Assembly (NCBI RefSeq): GCF_000264995.1
Contig: NW_006767434.1
Coordinates: forward strand, 1,395,725 to 1,459,724
DNA: 64,000 nucleotides
Reading direction: 5' to 3'
Origin: Punctularia strigosozonata HHB-11173 SS5
Taxonomy: Eukaryota; Basidiomycota; Agaricomycetes; Corticiales; Punctulariaceae
Shown here: in pieces, positions 35,537 through 47,349 of the stretch
Layout: each line of letters starts with the position of its first letter
Numbering within the stretch: the stretch's first letter is position 1
Notes under the pieces: model-generated
What the model was told of the DNA's origin: nothing
The model's database searches: none
Seen by the model: only the letters and a program-made list of their open reading frames with translations
Translations under genes and position numbers: made by a program

Positions 35537-35880
35537 AGGTAGGGCTCATTCATACATAGCTACTAGTGACATTGCAGTGACACTCACGTGAATATGTGAT
35601 ACTCAAATTCAGTCGATGCCCCGAGCGTGACCAAATCAGGGACATCTAACCACCTCGAACCCTTACAGCGAGGCGTGAGAGAAGCGCATTAAGAAAATTT
35701 TCTATACAATATCTGCGCACAGTCTGCATCTATCTTTTTTATAGAAAATTATTGGGAAAAGTAGTCGGACAAACGAGTAGTGAGCCAATGTAACGCTCCA
35801 TCTCCGTTCCCCGCCAAAAGTCTCCATAGCGTGACAGGTCTGAGCGCGTGATAGTGGCTATATATGAATGAGCCCTACCT
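35537..35880. mobile_element. 344-bp non-coding MITE with TA target duplication (Tc1/mariner-like)
   Basis: The ends are inverted repeats of about 29 bp. Left begins AGGTAGGGCTCATTCATACA at 35537; the right end, read on the opposite strand from 35880, begins AGGTAGGGCTCATTCATATA. The two match at 27 of 29 positions. A TA dinucleotide flanks each end (35535-35536 and 35881-35882), the target duplication typical of Tc1/mariner insertion. The interior is AT-rich with no open frame, so the element would depend on a transposase encoded elsewhere. Near-identical ends suggest a fairly recent insertion. Confidence 0.8.
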
Positions 35881-35882
35881 TA

Positions 35883-36226
35883 GGTGCAGCCCGTCAGTGA
35901 TCATCACGCGATTCCGATCACGAGAGCCTGAGAGGACATTCAATATTCAATATTCAACATTCAGCGCTCACGCCGCCGCCTATCGCACAACACCGACGGT
36001 TAATACTACCTCGTCAAGGGACGGATTCCGACCGAAAGAATGTTTGTACCGTAGCGGATCTATGACGCAGCCTTTCAAGGAATAGTGTAGAGTACTCGGC
36101 GAGCTCGGTTCTTGTGGGTGAGGAGCGTTCTGATAACCAGCGATGATATACAGTGCTTCATACAGTGTCTGACCTTTATCCTACTCACAAAGAGAGCAAT
36201 CGTACACGCCCCACATCCTCGAACAA
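35883..36226. other. Gap between MITE and SAP-domain gene
   Basis: No gene seen. It contains a short direct repeat of ATTCAATATTCA type at 35938-35961. Confidence 0.4.
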
Positions 36227-38970
36227 TCAAATCGCGAGCCCTCTCGAATCACACCCCAACACCGCCCTCCATATGCGCGCGACGCCCTCCTCCCCCTCCC
36301 CCTCGGCGCCCTCGCACCCCACGGTCATTCCGTTGTCCCTGAGTACGAATACTTCCCTCGCCATCGCCTGCACCACCGCGAGGGCTGGGTGCAGATTCCC
36401 ACCACCGCGCGAAGCGGTGAAATGCACGGATTCAACGTGATGCTGCGCGGGGAGAAACAGGTTGACCCTTGGCATGACCTTTGCACGCGAATGTTTCAAA
36501 GCCGCAGCGGAGGACAAAGACGCGGACTCCTGCGCCATCTCGATGTTCGACATCCACCTTCCGCTCAATCTTTTTTCCAGCGAGTGCAGCGAATCCGAGT
36601 CAGCCCTGATGAGACGATATATGGCCAGGAAATTGACGTACCCGTTCCCAACGACGCTGGCGAGGATATACCGCTCCGCGACCTGCCTCTTCGCCTCGCC
36701 AACGGCGCCTTCCCGACCCACGCGCACGAGCCACAACCGGCTCACGCCTCTGTCGTATTCCGCCGTGTGTTGCCACGCCAATCGGTCCAAGAGCGCCGCT
36801 CGCGGCCTCTCTCCTTCCTCTGGCAGGTCCCGCAGCATCTCCTGGACGTAAGCAAACCAATCCTCCCGCACCGGAAACTGCGAGTCTTGCTGCGGATAAG
36901 GATCTTCGGGTCGCCCGATTAGTTCTGCAGTAGCCTCGAGGACGTAACAGGTCCTCGTCTCCCCCGTCTTCTTCAGCAGGACGGTCACGGACCATACCGC
37001 GCCCTTCACGACGGGCTGAACGTCCACAACCATTTCGTCCATCCACGGCCTCATAGCTTGGGCTGCATCTTCATCGCCTCCCCATTCGCCGATGCAAATA
37101 TGAAACCACACTCTCGACAACACGAAACTGGGGAACAAAACAGTAAGCACACGAATTCATGGGCTTCCCGCATTCGCGAGAGATGTGACAGGAGTATGTG
37201 AATCCTTCACCGAAGCGCGACGCTGGCCTGCCTCTCGTAATCCGGGCTCGTCCAGAGCCTCTTTGCGATGGGTCGCCCACCCTTAAACACGTTCGTGCCC
37301 AAGAACGAGTTATCAAAGACGGCTCTCGCAGCCGCGGCCTCTCTGCGACGTTGGCGCAGGTACGGCCACATATTGGTCCGGCTCCGCTGGCAGCATGCCG
37401 CGACGCTAGCGAGCCGTCTCCCCGCGCACTCGCGCTCGAGGATGGCGACTGCAGACAGGTATACTATGCAGCGTTACAAGGTATGAGTTGTAGAGGCGCG
37501 CATGACGGGAAGCGTTCGCGTACCTGCGTATCGAAACACCCTCGAGACATGCGTGCACTTCGCCCTCTCTGTGTCGGAGAGGCCGCTGAGGATAATAGAC
37601 CACCGATCGATCGACCTGCGTTGAGCAAGCTTCGGCGGTAGCGTAATATTGACGAGTGCCGGCGGCGGTGGTGCTGGAGGAAGATCGGGGTAACTCAGAT
37701 TTAAGATGGTAGAAGGTACACGATTCTGCTGGGTAGCGACATAGTTGCCAGCAGTCAGTTCCAAGCCGGGACCTGGCCGTTTCGGAACTATCGGCTTGAA
37801 CCGCCGCCATGAAGCCGTCTTGGCTGATCCGGATTCGAGTGGTTTGGTGACCGATGCAGATGTCAGATTCGAAGCCGGAACCAGTGCAGAAGCAGGCGCG
37901 GGAGCACGAGCGGGAGTACGCGCGCGAGCAGCAGCAGCAGCAGGAGCGCGGGCAGATGCTGGTGCTGGCTCTGGAGCTGGAGGATGAGCAGGTACGGGAG
38001 CTGGGGCTGGGGCTGGGGCACGAGCAGAAGCAGGAGTCGTGGAAGAACCAACATTGACAGCAACGGCCCTATCACCGATGGTGACTTTGTTTGGTAACTC
38101 TGGAACCTTGAAATACCTCACGCGTTCAGCAGGCCGGCGAACCATGGACGGTAGACACTGGATGATTGCGGCAGACGCAGCAATCGGGGGCGGATCGATA
38201 CCCTGGCGCGAGTCAGTTGGGGGCATGCTATCGACTGGCTGGTTGTGAATCGCCGATGTCGCCGGGGATCGAGATTGATTAGTGTCGATTTTCTTCTTCT
38301 TATGCAACGTAGCAGGTTTATTAACAGACTGGTCCAAAGGTCGTTTACGAGGTTTCCTCTCGGCAGCTCGCGGAGCACCTGAGATTGACGGAGCCCCTGC
38401 TGAGACGCCTTCAGTCCGCGAGGACTCTAGACCTTCTGAAACATTTGGTGGATCAGTGATTGACGTTGCTGTAGCAGTCAAGACAGTAGCGCCATCCAGA
38501 AAGGTGCCAGTAAAGCCAGAGGAACCGCCAGCATGAGCGATGTGCGAGGGCATCAGGGTGAGTGTAAGCGTCGTAGGGCCAGGGAGAGATACAGAAGTTG
38601 CAATGCTGGAGTTGTTCGCTCCCTCGCTCGACCTTGCACCATCCGGCCCATGGAGTGTGGATGTATGCGCGTCCGTAAGCGTTGTGCTAGGTGTGTGGGC
38701 GTTACCTGTAGTTGCTGCGGCCCCCTTGTGCTTCCTCTGAGCGCCGGACGATGATGCTGCAGTGTCGTGCTGTGGGGCCCGACGATTCGCGTTGCCAACC
38801 TTCGGGACTTTCGAGAAGGGTTCAGCGGCTGCCTCAGCGTCTCGAAGTTTCTGAATGATCGCGGCTTTGTTGAGAGTCCAGAAGCCAGACAACCCGCGCT
38901 CTTTGCAAAGTTCCTTGAGCTGCGGGACCTTATATGAGTAGTAATCAATCGCGGCGCCTGATGTTGTCAT
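36227..38970 (-). CDS. SAP-domain protein with conserved fungal C-terminal domain
   Basis: Three exons: 38970-37524, 37448-37211 and 37127-36227, giving 861 aa. The N-terminus is a SAP motif (residues about 10-45, YKVPQLKELCKERGLSGFW then KAAIIQKL), a helix-extended-loop-helix fold that binds DNA or RNA. A long disordered region follows with basic nuclear-localisation-like runs (RKPRKRPLDQS; HKKKKID) and an Ala/Pro repeat tract near residue 330-380. From about residue 460 the sequence is ordered and spans all three exons: RWSIILSGLSDTERAKCTHV, VFRYAVAILERECAGRRLAS, MWPYLRQRRREAAAARAVFD, then WSVTVLLKKTGETRTCYVLE and a final ALAVVQAMAREVFVLRDNGM. I know similar SAP proteins from mushrooms but no characterised member. 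It is probably nuclear; function unknown. Confidence 0.82.
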
Positions 38971-39691
38971 CGTCGTTCAAGGTCGCGGAAGGAGGAAGTC
39001 AAGGCGAAGAATGCTTTACATAAGACGTCGAAACGAGACCTGAATATTGAATCCATGACGATCTCTGGCTTCGGTCCTGGACTCTTTCTTTGTGACAAAG
39101 ATCACATCCCGGTCAAAGAATTCTTTTGTCGATGCATCTGATCCGTCTTTGCAAATACTCATATTGTAGCTCGATGATATATAACACTCCCTTGGTTCAT
39201 CCATCGTGCCACTCAAGCGTAGACCACGCATTCTTCGCCGCCACCCTCGTTGCCTGTAGAGCTATGGGGCTACATAATCATGGCATGCACACTTGACGAG
39301 CCCCACAGCATGCTGCGGGTTCCAAGAAGTATGCAGGCTGTAGCGGGACATTGTACGTGGCCTTGCGCAGCTGTGGGACACACTTTATATTATGTCGCAC
39401 CATCCGGACTTCAAATCGCAGCTCCGGCGTGAACGCTCGCGTATTGATGGTGTATATAGCTGAACATTGGGACATTTGAAGTGGTAGATCTGTACACGGA
39501 CACGTTCAGATATAGTCTCTAACTCTCAGCAGTATCATTATTCCTGGGTGTAACAATGGCTGAAGTAGTATGTCGGACTTCAACGTGCAATGAGTCGTGA
39601 CGTCCAGAAGACATCGCCATCGCTGTTGATGCGATGCTCGTATTAAGGAATGTTATGTTATGGTACCGTATACCTGGCCTCCGCCAACGCT
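38971..39691. other. Intergenic: upstream of the SAP gene and 3' of the polymerase gene
   Basis: No coding sequence recognised in about 720 bp. A TATA-like TATATAA lies near 39177 on the plus strand. Confidence 0.4.
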
Positions 39692-41446
39692 TCATGACGA
39701 GGTGGCCGCCTTTTTCGTCGACCCCTTCGGTCTTCCCCGCCTCTCCCGTCTCTTCGTCAACAAGTTCTCGAAATTGCGCCTCTCGGGAACGACGTTCTCC
39801 AACCCGAGATGTTCGAGTAAGTCCTCCTCTGTCGGGGTGTCCACGCGCTCCCACGGATCGTCATCCATATCCAGCATGTCATCGTTCTCCTCGTCCTCCG
39901 CCTCGCGCGTCGTCTCCGCCAAGTGCTCTGGATCGACCCTCCGCCAGAGGCCGTAGTCGTTGAGGTGCAGGCCGCGCCGAGACGCGCGCTCGCGGGTGTC
40001 GCGCACGAACTCGACGTCGCCCGTTCGCGCGAGCAGCGCCGCCGCAGCGCACTCCTTCGGGTACACCCTGTCCGCCGCCGTCGTAAGTACGTCGGTTCGC
40101 CCTGGGCAAGGGAGTGGAGCGAAGCGTACCATATGTCCATACGTCGGTAGGCGGGTGTTCTGGCGTGTTGGTCGTTGTTAAGCCGTACAATGCCCTGCCA
40201 TTGGGTCAGGCCGCCTGATATCGTCACCGCGGCACCGCTTTCGTCGCGCTCCAGCGCCTTGATCGTTTCCGCGAGGACGCCAGTGGGGCGCCGTCGGCCG
40301 GCACTCGCACGTTGTGGGATTGGGGAGGATGGCGCGGGCATGTCCGGGTCCAATATGAGGATGTCTATGTCGGAGGGCTGCGCGGCGCCGCGGCGGCTGA
40401 TATAGGACGATATGTCAACATATGGTCAGTTAAGGGAGGTGCCGAGACGTGTACTTACTAGCTGCCGACAAGATGAGCTTCGCAGGACGATGGTACGCAC
40501 ATGCGCACGAGTTTCTGTGTCGATCAGACAGAAACGTCGTCAAGTAGATTTGGAGGAGCGGTACAATCACTTACAAGCGCTTGTTCGCTCTGCGCACGCG
40601 TGACACCCTTCTTGAGCTGGCCATGAAAATCGAGCGCTATCCGCTGCGAGCGGGTGAGCTTATTTTTTAGCTCAGGGCTGGCCCGGAGCTGGGCGATCGA
40701 GGTGCAGCCGGCCGCGACGAGCGTTCTTGCTTTGCTGGGGCTGCGGCACGGGTGATGAACATACTATGTAGGTACAGAGGAGGAGAGAGAAGGAACCGAC
40801 CCAATTCCGGTTATCTGTTGCAGCTCTTTGGCAGCCCGGTCGGCGATCACGTCTTCGCTTTCCGCCGCGGCGGACGAAGAATGGTGCGACTCATGAGAAA
40901 CGTCGCGGTTCTGCGCCGTCCATGAGCACAAAGGAAGAACGGGAAACGGTCAGGAGGATGGGGCACGCACTAACTCCTGCAGGAACTGGTCGATCCGCGC
41001 CGCGATGCGTGGGCCAATACCTCTGAGCTATGGGTGGGGGCGTGAGACAAGTTGACAGCATGATACGACGACCAGTGCGACGAACGTCTTTGGCTTGTTC
41101 GCCAGAAGTGATGGGATCCTCGAGGGCATTGATGGTCCGTATGGCGAGCTTGAAGGCGCGAATTTTGAATGTGTTCGGGGTCGGTGCCGACGTCTCTTCG
41201 TCAAGACCTAACAGAGCAGTTATGATGGTGTATATGCGGTTTCATAGATTACTCGTACTGCGCGTGAGCATCTCTACAATGGCACTGAGGACCGGCCATG
41301 TCAGCGTGAGGCCGCAAGGAGGCCGCAAGGAGGCCGTAGGCAGCGACTCACGGGTTGTAGTTGTGTTGCGGACGCTTGGCTGCTGTTCTAGCATAGCGAC
41401 ATGCATGGTGAAGTGTTGTCGCAGGACGCACAAACCGAGTCAACAT
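39692..41446 (-). CDS. Family X DNA polymerase (beta/Pol4-like), possible mitochondrial presequence
   Basis: Nine exons: 41446-41352, 41284-41259, 41207-41086, 41027-40971, 40910-40801, 40740-40575, 40514-40459, 40396-40130 and 40067-39692, giving 424 aa. The 8-kDa-like domain has the helix-hairpin-helix LRGIGPRIAARIDQFLQE. The second one, ITGIGPSKARTLVAAG, begins the fingers. The palm carries HLVGSYRRGAAQPSDIDILI, with metal-binding Asp220 and Asp222, and RRMDIW with Asp298. The thumb has GDVEFVRDTRERASRRGLHL and NDYGLWRR. There is no BRCT domain. The first 32 residues (MLTRFVRPATTLHHACRYAR) are basic and lack acids, like a mitochondrial targeting signal. It would fill short gaps in base-excision or end-joining repair; where it acts is inference. 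Exon 2 is only 26 nt. Confidence 0.92.
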
Positions 41447-41610
41447 GGACGAGTGACGGAGGGAGGGAAATAATTTCGAGCAGTTAGCCGCGAGACGCGT
41501 CGGACGCGTCTCGCGTGCTTCCTGCCACCACCACCTCCACCACCTCCTCTCGGTTATCTACCTGTTCATAGCATACCATCTCGGATATTGATATCAAGAA
41601 GGGACTTGCA

Positions 41611-43520
41611 ATGGCCGACGGACAGGCAGCAGCGTCTGGCTCGCTTTACGGCCATATGACAGATGCCCAGCTACGCGAGACAATCTCGCAACTCTCGCGC
41701 CAACAACAGTACCAGGCAACATACCAACAGAATCTTCAAAGCTGGTCGTCAAATCCCCAGGCGACGCCAAAGGGTGCCATCCCCTCTCAGCGCAGCGCGC
41801 CCCGCACTCGCGCCCTACGCTCTGGGGGCGCTGCCCAGGCGCCGTCCTACACCCCTCCACCTCAACCCGCCCCCGCAACCACAACCACCGCCCCCGCAAG
41901 CACGGCGCAGTATGCTACTCAATACCAACATCAGAAGCAACCCCAGTACCCGCCTCCGCCGCCTCTCCCACCCGCACGCCAGGCGTTCAGCTCGACTTAC
42001 CCCTCTCGCATGCGCACCGGCGCGACGCTGCTCATGCAACCCATCCTCTCAACCTCCGTCGCCCTCCAGGCCGCCGCAGCATCCTCCGGGCGCGCATCAC
42101 GACGGGGCGCCGCAGCCGTCTCGTACGCCGACCCAGGCTCAGGCGACGATATCCCCGACGCGGGCGAGCTTGACTCGGACGACTCGGACTTCCAAGCGTC
42201 TGGCGGCACGCGCACCGCGATCCGAAACGCGCAAGGCGGACGCGCCGCACGCATGTCGACCGGCATGGGCGTTTTTCACTCGGGCACGGGCGCGAGCCGC
42301 GCGACGCCTCAGACGCCCGTCGGCGGAGCGGGTGCGCAGACGAAAAGCAGGGAGCTGGACCAGAGCTATCTCGGGCAGATACCCCCCGCGCGGTACATCC
42401 AGTCGAAGCTAGTGCCGATGACCGACCACGAATACGTGTGAGTTCACCAGCTACCACCACTCACCCTGCCGCTGACGGCGACAGGCTCATAGGACTCAGG
42501 ACGGCTTAGAACAGCAGGCCGAGCGGCCAACGGCGCTGGTGCCTGTGCGGGTTGAGTTCGAGACGGACACGCACCGCGTGCGCGATTGCTTCGTGTGGAA
42601 CCTGCACGAGCGCCTCGTCACCCCAGATCGGTTCGCGCGCATATTCTGCGCCGACCTTGACCTGCCCGAGAAGCCGTGGGCAGAGACGATCGCGAACCAG
42701 ATCCGCGCGCAGCTCGAGGACCACGAGGGCATCGCGAGCATGGACCTCGGCGTGGACGACCGCGTTGACGCGGACGGGCGGGAACCGGCAGAGCCCGGAG
42801 AAATTTACCCGGAATGTCGGGTTCTGCTCGAGGTGCGTTGTCATTCATTCCTGTGAAGGAGAGTGGAGGGTACTGAACTCGATGTCCAGATCGACGTGCA
42901 GATCGGCAACCACCATCTCATGGACCACATTGAGTGGGACCTACTATCCCCGCTCACACCGGAAGCCTTCTCCCAAAAGCTCTGCGCCGAGCTCGGGCTA
43001 GCGGGCGAAGCCGTCCCACTCGTCGCGCACGCCGTACACGAGGAAATCGTGAAGCACAAGAAGGACGCAATCGAGTGGGGCGTCATCGGCGGGGACGACG
43101 GCGTGGACGGCACGCAGCTCGCGGACGCGACTACCGCTGCGAACACCCTGGCGAACAGTGGAAGACCCGCCGGGGAAGGCCGGGAGCGCGAGCGGCGGGA
43201 CAAGAGCGGCCTGAGCCTGCTAAAGGACAAAACGGGGCTCGGGATGTCGTGGGGCCGCGCACCGAAGGACGGCAGGGGACCGAAGGTGCTCAAGAGCGTG
43301 TGGCGGGATTGGCAGGAGGCAGAGGACTTCGCGACGCGGTTCGAGGAGCTCACGGCGGAGGACATCGAGCGGCGAGAGATCGAACGGGAACGTGCGAGTC
43401 GGTATGTCTGCTCCTTCTTTCGTCGTCGAGTGGTCACAGTGGTTTCTGACGATTTTTTTTGGCAGGCGTTTGCGGAGAGAAACCAGCAAGTTCCAGACTT
43501 CGGGACGGCGGAGACGATGA
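41611..43520 (+). CDS. SFH1: RSC chromatin-remodelling subunit Sfh1 (SNF5/SMARCB1 family)
   Basis: Four exons: 41611-42437, 42493-42832, 42890-43401 and 43466-43520, giving 577 aa. The N-terminus is Gln/Pro-rich. Then come AFSSTYPSRMRTGATLLMQP and a GAAAVSYADPGSGDD segment, which resemble Sfh1 rather than Snf5. Two SNF5 repeats follow: about 290-345 (PVRVEFETDTHRVRDCFVWN) and 390-455 (IDVQIGNHHLMDHIEWDLLS). After them is a linker and a basic, Glu/Arg-rich C-terminal helix (WRDWQEAEDFATRFEELTAE) ending RRRR. The second 3' splice site (CTCATAG) was chosen because earlier and later AGs give stops or the wrong phase. The protein is nuclear; it contacts the nucleosome acidic patch in remodellers. 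Head to head with the polymerase gene (164 bp between starts). Confidence 0.9.
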
Positions 43521-45055
43521 AAAATCTTTGTATGTTATCGTTGTATCAACTGCGTCTCCTTTTCGTTGTACGGTGACCACCTGCTATATCGTGACCAGTA
43601 ACGCGTGTTCTCCCTTATTCATGCGTCGCAGATGATCGACCATACGTTCCACACCATCACGAGCACAAGATACGCGAATTACTGGGTAATGGGTTTCGCA
43701 TTTCGACGCATATGCATATTGACATGGGTGTTCGCGTTGTTCGAGAAATAGTGTATCGTATGCTGTACTGCCGTCGACGCTCCAACATTTGCTGTCTCCC
43801 CCAGGAAAATCTCAAGACCTTGCGGCTAACATATCTGCACTGTCGGTGTTGTGAAATCAGAACTGGCTGCAGGTCACACGATTGTCTCCGAGGCGCGAAG
43901 CGAGTCGCGTATCAATGCGCCCTCAAGACCATTCTAAGATAGCTACGACCTTCAAGTGAACAGGCAGACCTAACTTGTTCGCGCTTACGCACATGCACAC
44001 GGGTTTTGACGTCACGGAATCTATGACGGAAACTGGGAAAGCGGCGACAACATAGATAATGCGTTGGCCGCGTAGACCGGCACATCGTGCCATCTTCATC
44101 ACTCTTGTTCTGAGAGACGTCGTCGTTCCGGTCGCAGTGCATGAGACAAGGGAAAAGTATCGATCCGCCAGTCCAGACAAGCCGCACAAAAAAATCGGTA
44201 GTTTGGGCGGCGTTGGACGGCGAGACGTAACTGTTCATCGTCCGAGAAAACGTAGTGAAAGCCGCTACGGATGATGCAACCCTATGATTGTTGCATCGAG
44301 ATTGATGTTATGGAAGGTACTCCATTGCATACGCAATCATCAACAGCGCGTACGATCGCTAGCTCCGGACCTGCATCCTGAGACTGTCAGCTTCCATGCG
44401 TCGGGGTTATGCTAGAACGTATACGGTACATGCACGACGGACACCTATTGAGCGAGTTTGACTCCATGAGTGCACAAGTATCGGCGCCTGCCGCGGTGCC
44501 GCGGATACATCGTGTAGGATCCGTCGTGGTCAAGGCAGGTCACACCAACGCGGCATTCAGTTAAGCTTGCAAATGGTGACGCCCAGACGCCATCGGAATC
44601 GGAGAGGCTCTTTGATGAGCGTGTTAACATGATTAGGCTTGGGTGGTGTACCAGCTCAGCCGCTGGCGACGTGGACTATCTGACTCAAACCTCCGGCACA
44701 ATCGACGTGGTCTGACGGGCCGCTGCCCTGCCGTGGACGCTGAAACAGTAGAAGCTCAGCGCGGACAGCGCCAACGCAGTAATTTTGACTTACATCCGAG
44801 AAGACAAAGGATAACTTGATATGCCGCATCGCCCCGCGCACATCGGACCTATTCGGGTATGCACTGTGACCATTGTACTGTGGACAGTTTGTATGATGGC
44901 AGCGTCTCGCGGTGAGTCAGCGAAATCGGGGGTCGAGCGAGGCTAGTCGCTGTCTAATCGCAACCCCGGAGGTGCGGATGGTGAACCAGGAGGGGCAGGG
45001 GAAGCTACCCTTTCATGATACCCCATGCTCGCATCCCCGTACGCAGGGTAAGCCT
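43521..45055. other. Gene-poor stretch, no gene seen
   Basis: About 1.5 kb with short, poorly supported open frames on both strands. Composition is more AT-rich than the preceding genes. It could hold decayed sequence, but nothing is recognisable. Confidence 0.4.
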
Positions 45056-45068
45056 GGCACTATATAAG
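45056..45068 (+). promoter_or_regulatory. TATA core promoter of secreted protein gene (45.1 kb)
   Basis: GGCACTATATAAG, 65 bp before ATG 45133. The identical 13-mer precedes the secreted-protein gene at 53157. Confidence 0.75.
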
Positions 45069-45132
45069 CCGTCGAGTTGTGTGTATTTCGCCCCAGGAAT
45101 TAGAGCACTCACCGAGCCAGTCTAAACCAAAG

Positions 45133-45487
45133 ATGAAGATCTTTTCCATCGTCGCAGCACTGCTGTTTGCGGGCATCGCAACCGCACAGGTTCAACCATG
45201 CTTCAATCAGTACGCCGCTCTTATCGCCTGTCGTGCGCATTGTCCTAACCCGTGTTTCTTGCAGAGCCGATCCCGACAACGGCATTGGCAACTATTGCTT
45301 CTGCGAAGGCGACGGTGAGTACAAACTACACGATACTGAACAAAAGCAGTCACCTGCTACTATTGAGCCCGTCCTGATCTGTTATCTGTTTGTGCTGAAT
45401 GGTACTGATGTCCGGTCAGGTCTATGCTATGCCTCAGGCGGAGCGAGCATCTGCGACCCGCCTGGCGGCCGGATTACATGCCCCTGA
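45133..45487 (+). CDS. Small secreted cysteine-rich protein, 64 aa
   Basis: Three exons, 45133-45209, 45265-45314 and 45420-45487. A signal peptide (MKIFSIVAALLFAGIATA, cleavage after Ala) leads to a mature chain of about 46 residues with six cysteines: QPCFNQ, GNYCFCEGDG, LCYASG, SICDPP and ITCP. Six cysteines in so short a secreted chain suggest three disulfides and a compact, protease-resistant fold, as in effector-like or antimicrobial peptides of fungi. I do not recognise the family. Its spacing differs from the family near 53-56 kb although the promoter core is shared. It is preceded by a clear TATA box. Confidence 0.8.
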
Positions 45488-46279
45488 GTGGGCCACGTCA
45501 TGGAAGCTGCAAACGCTATGCGCCAAGGGGTACATCGAACGAAACGGTTCTATGTAGCAGCTGTTCTTGACGTAATGCGTATCTGGCCATTTGCTTGAAC
45601 GTTGGTATCGTAAGGTCGACTGCCAAGCACGAAGAGGTCAGCTTTCAAGGCCCAATTTTTGCATCAACTATTTTATTGCTCTATAAAAAGGATCAGCGTA
45701 ACTGTCATTCAAGTTACAGGCCACGGCACCTTTTCCGTTTTTACGCCCCTCCGTTTCCTAGTCCATCCTGCGTAAATCAATAACCTCAGAAGCGATAACC
45801 AACCTCAGGTGCACGTATATATGCAGCCATGCTTGTATGCGTGCATATTTGAGATCATGATTTCTCATGGACGATACCATGCACACGCTCAGAGCGAACG
45901 GGCTATCGGTGGTGGAGGGACTAAGCGAGGCGAGATAATAGTTGGAAACGTATCAGCAGCGATCTGTGCATGACTCTTAATAACGATTGCTGGGATTTAA
46001 GAGCCGAACGTCTCTTTGTTGCACCAGAATCGATGGTCTGGTGGTAGGTGGACGTGCAATTCGAAGGCGTGTAATTACATCATCACAAGCCCAACGCGCT
46101 CCATTGGCCTGGCCGGGAAATGCCGGCGTAATGCTAACGAGCACAAGAATGTCCTTGACCTGTAATTCTGAAATGGACATGCATCCCGACACTCAGCCCT
46201 TCGCGTTCGTCTCATCGGAGCTGAAGGTGACTCAAATCTCAAGTCGTGGTTAGGCACGGTTTACATGTAGTACTTGCAC
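45488..46279. other. Intergenic, no gene seen
   Basis: About 790 bp of AT-richer sequence between two genes whose 3' ends face each other. A TATATA motif near 45815 has no start codon context I can use. Confidence 0.4.
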
Positions 46280-47349
46280 TTAAGAGGTGTTTGGAAGCTC
46301 CATGACTTGAAGCGCCTGTGATACGACGAGAAGAGGCGTTAAGGGTCACGGGCGATATGGGATGAGGGGGGGGGGGGGGGGAACTCACGACGCGACTTCC
46401 CTCGCCAAAGTAGTTACGAAAGGCGTTCACGTCGCCTGTCAGACAGATCACGTTATCGGGCATGTAGTAGACGAACTCCGTCACCGGATCACCTACGACG
46501 CAAGAGGAATGAGGAACCGATCAATTGGAACATAGAGTAATTCTGACGCACTGCCGTCGGTGTTGACCCAGTGCGCAGAGAGGAGCCCGGTTATAGCGTC
46601 GTAAGTCCAGAACGCGCTCGAAACCGCGGTCTGTAGCCCGGTCGCGGTGTTGACCGAGCTTGGCTGGTTTGCGACCGCGGGGCCTGCGGGGACGTTGGGG
46701 GTGCCGGCGAGGTAGACGAAGTTGTACGAGCCAGACCCGAGGTTGCTCGAGCTTGAAGAAAGCCCGACCACGCCGCCGAGGGCGGGGAACGCACCCTGTT
46801 GGCGGAAATTAGCAGAGATACCGAGATGCTAAAGATTGAAAGATGAGTGTGGAGAGAACTTACGGTGATAGCGAGGTCGGACGGTACGAGGCCATTCGCC
46901 GGGAGTGTGATTCCGAGCGCCCCAACGACGTCGGTGGCGATCCCGTATTCCCCGTACTCGTTCAGAGTCATGTTGACGTAGCCGAGAACGACGTCGCCGT
47001 TGTCAAGGTCAACCACGCGGATAGAGGTCATTAAAGCCGGAGTCGGAGTCGGAGAAGGGGTCGGGGTCGGGGTCTTAGGCGGCCAAGGCCACGTAAATGG
47101 CCATCCACGTTTCGACTCTAAGATACAGCGTCAGTGTCGGGGACAAATGGAAAAAGGATAAGACGCACGCAATGCAGTAGGCGATAGGTTGCGCTCTGTG
47201 TCGCTGTCCGGGAGCGCCGTCCGAGAAACGGTAGAGGAGATAGGGCGAATGAGCTCAAGCGGCGGATTGACCCATCGAGTGGGGGAAGGGGAGGCCCTGA
47301 CCAGGCCGACGCCGAGAGAAAGCGTGAGGAGGACCTGGGCGAACTTCAT
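46280..47349 (-). CDS. Secreted protein of unknown function, 272 aa
   Basis: Five exons: 47349-47169, 47117-46864, 46795-46552, 46492-46389 and 46315-46280. A signal peptide (MKFAQVLLTLSLGVGLVRAS) is followed by a short linker with a Pro-Thr run encoded by CCGACC units. The folded part is Gly/Val/Asn-rich and beta-like: VVDLDNGDVVLGYVNMTLNE, GALGITLPANGLVPSDLAIT, GSGSYNFVYLAGTPNVPAGP, AVSSAFWTYDAITGLLSAHW and ICLTGDVNAFRNYFG. Similar secreted proteins occur widely in mushrooms; their role is unknown. The third intron was placed because the unspliced frame stops while the next exon (DPVTEFVYYMPDNV) continues the family pattern. A 14-nt C run (read as G at about 46368-46381) lies in the last intron. 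Confidence 0.78.

Noticed and set aside
46368-46381. Homopolymer G run taken as a frameshift
   Set aside because: It lies inside the last intron of the secreted-protein gene and needs no frame correction.
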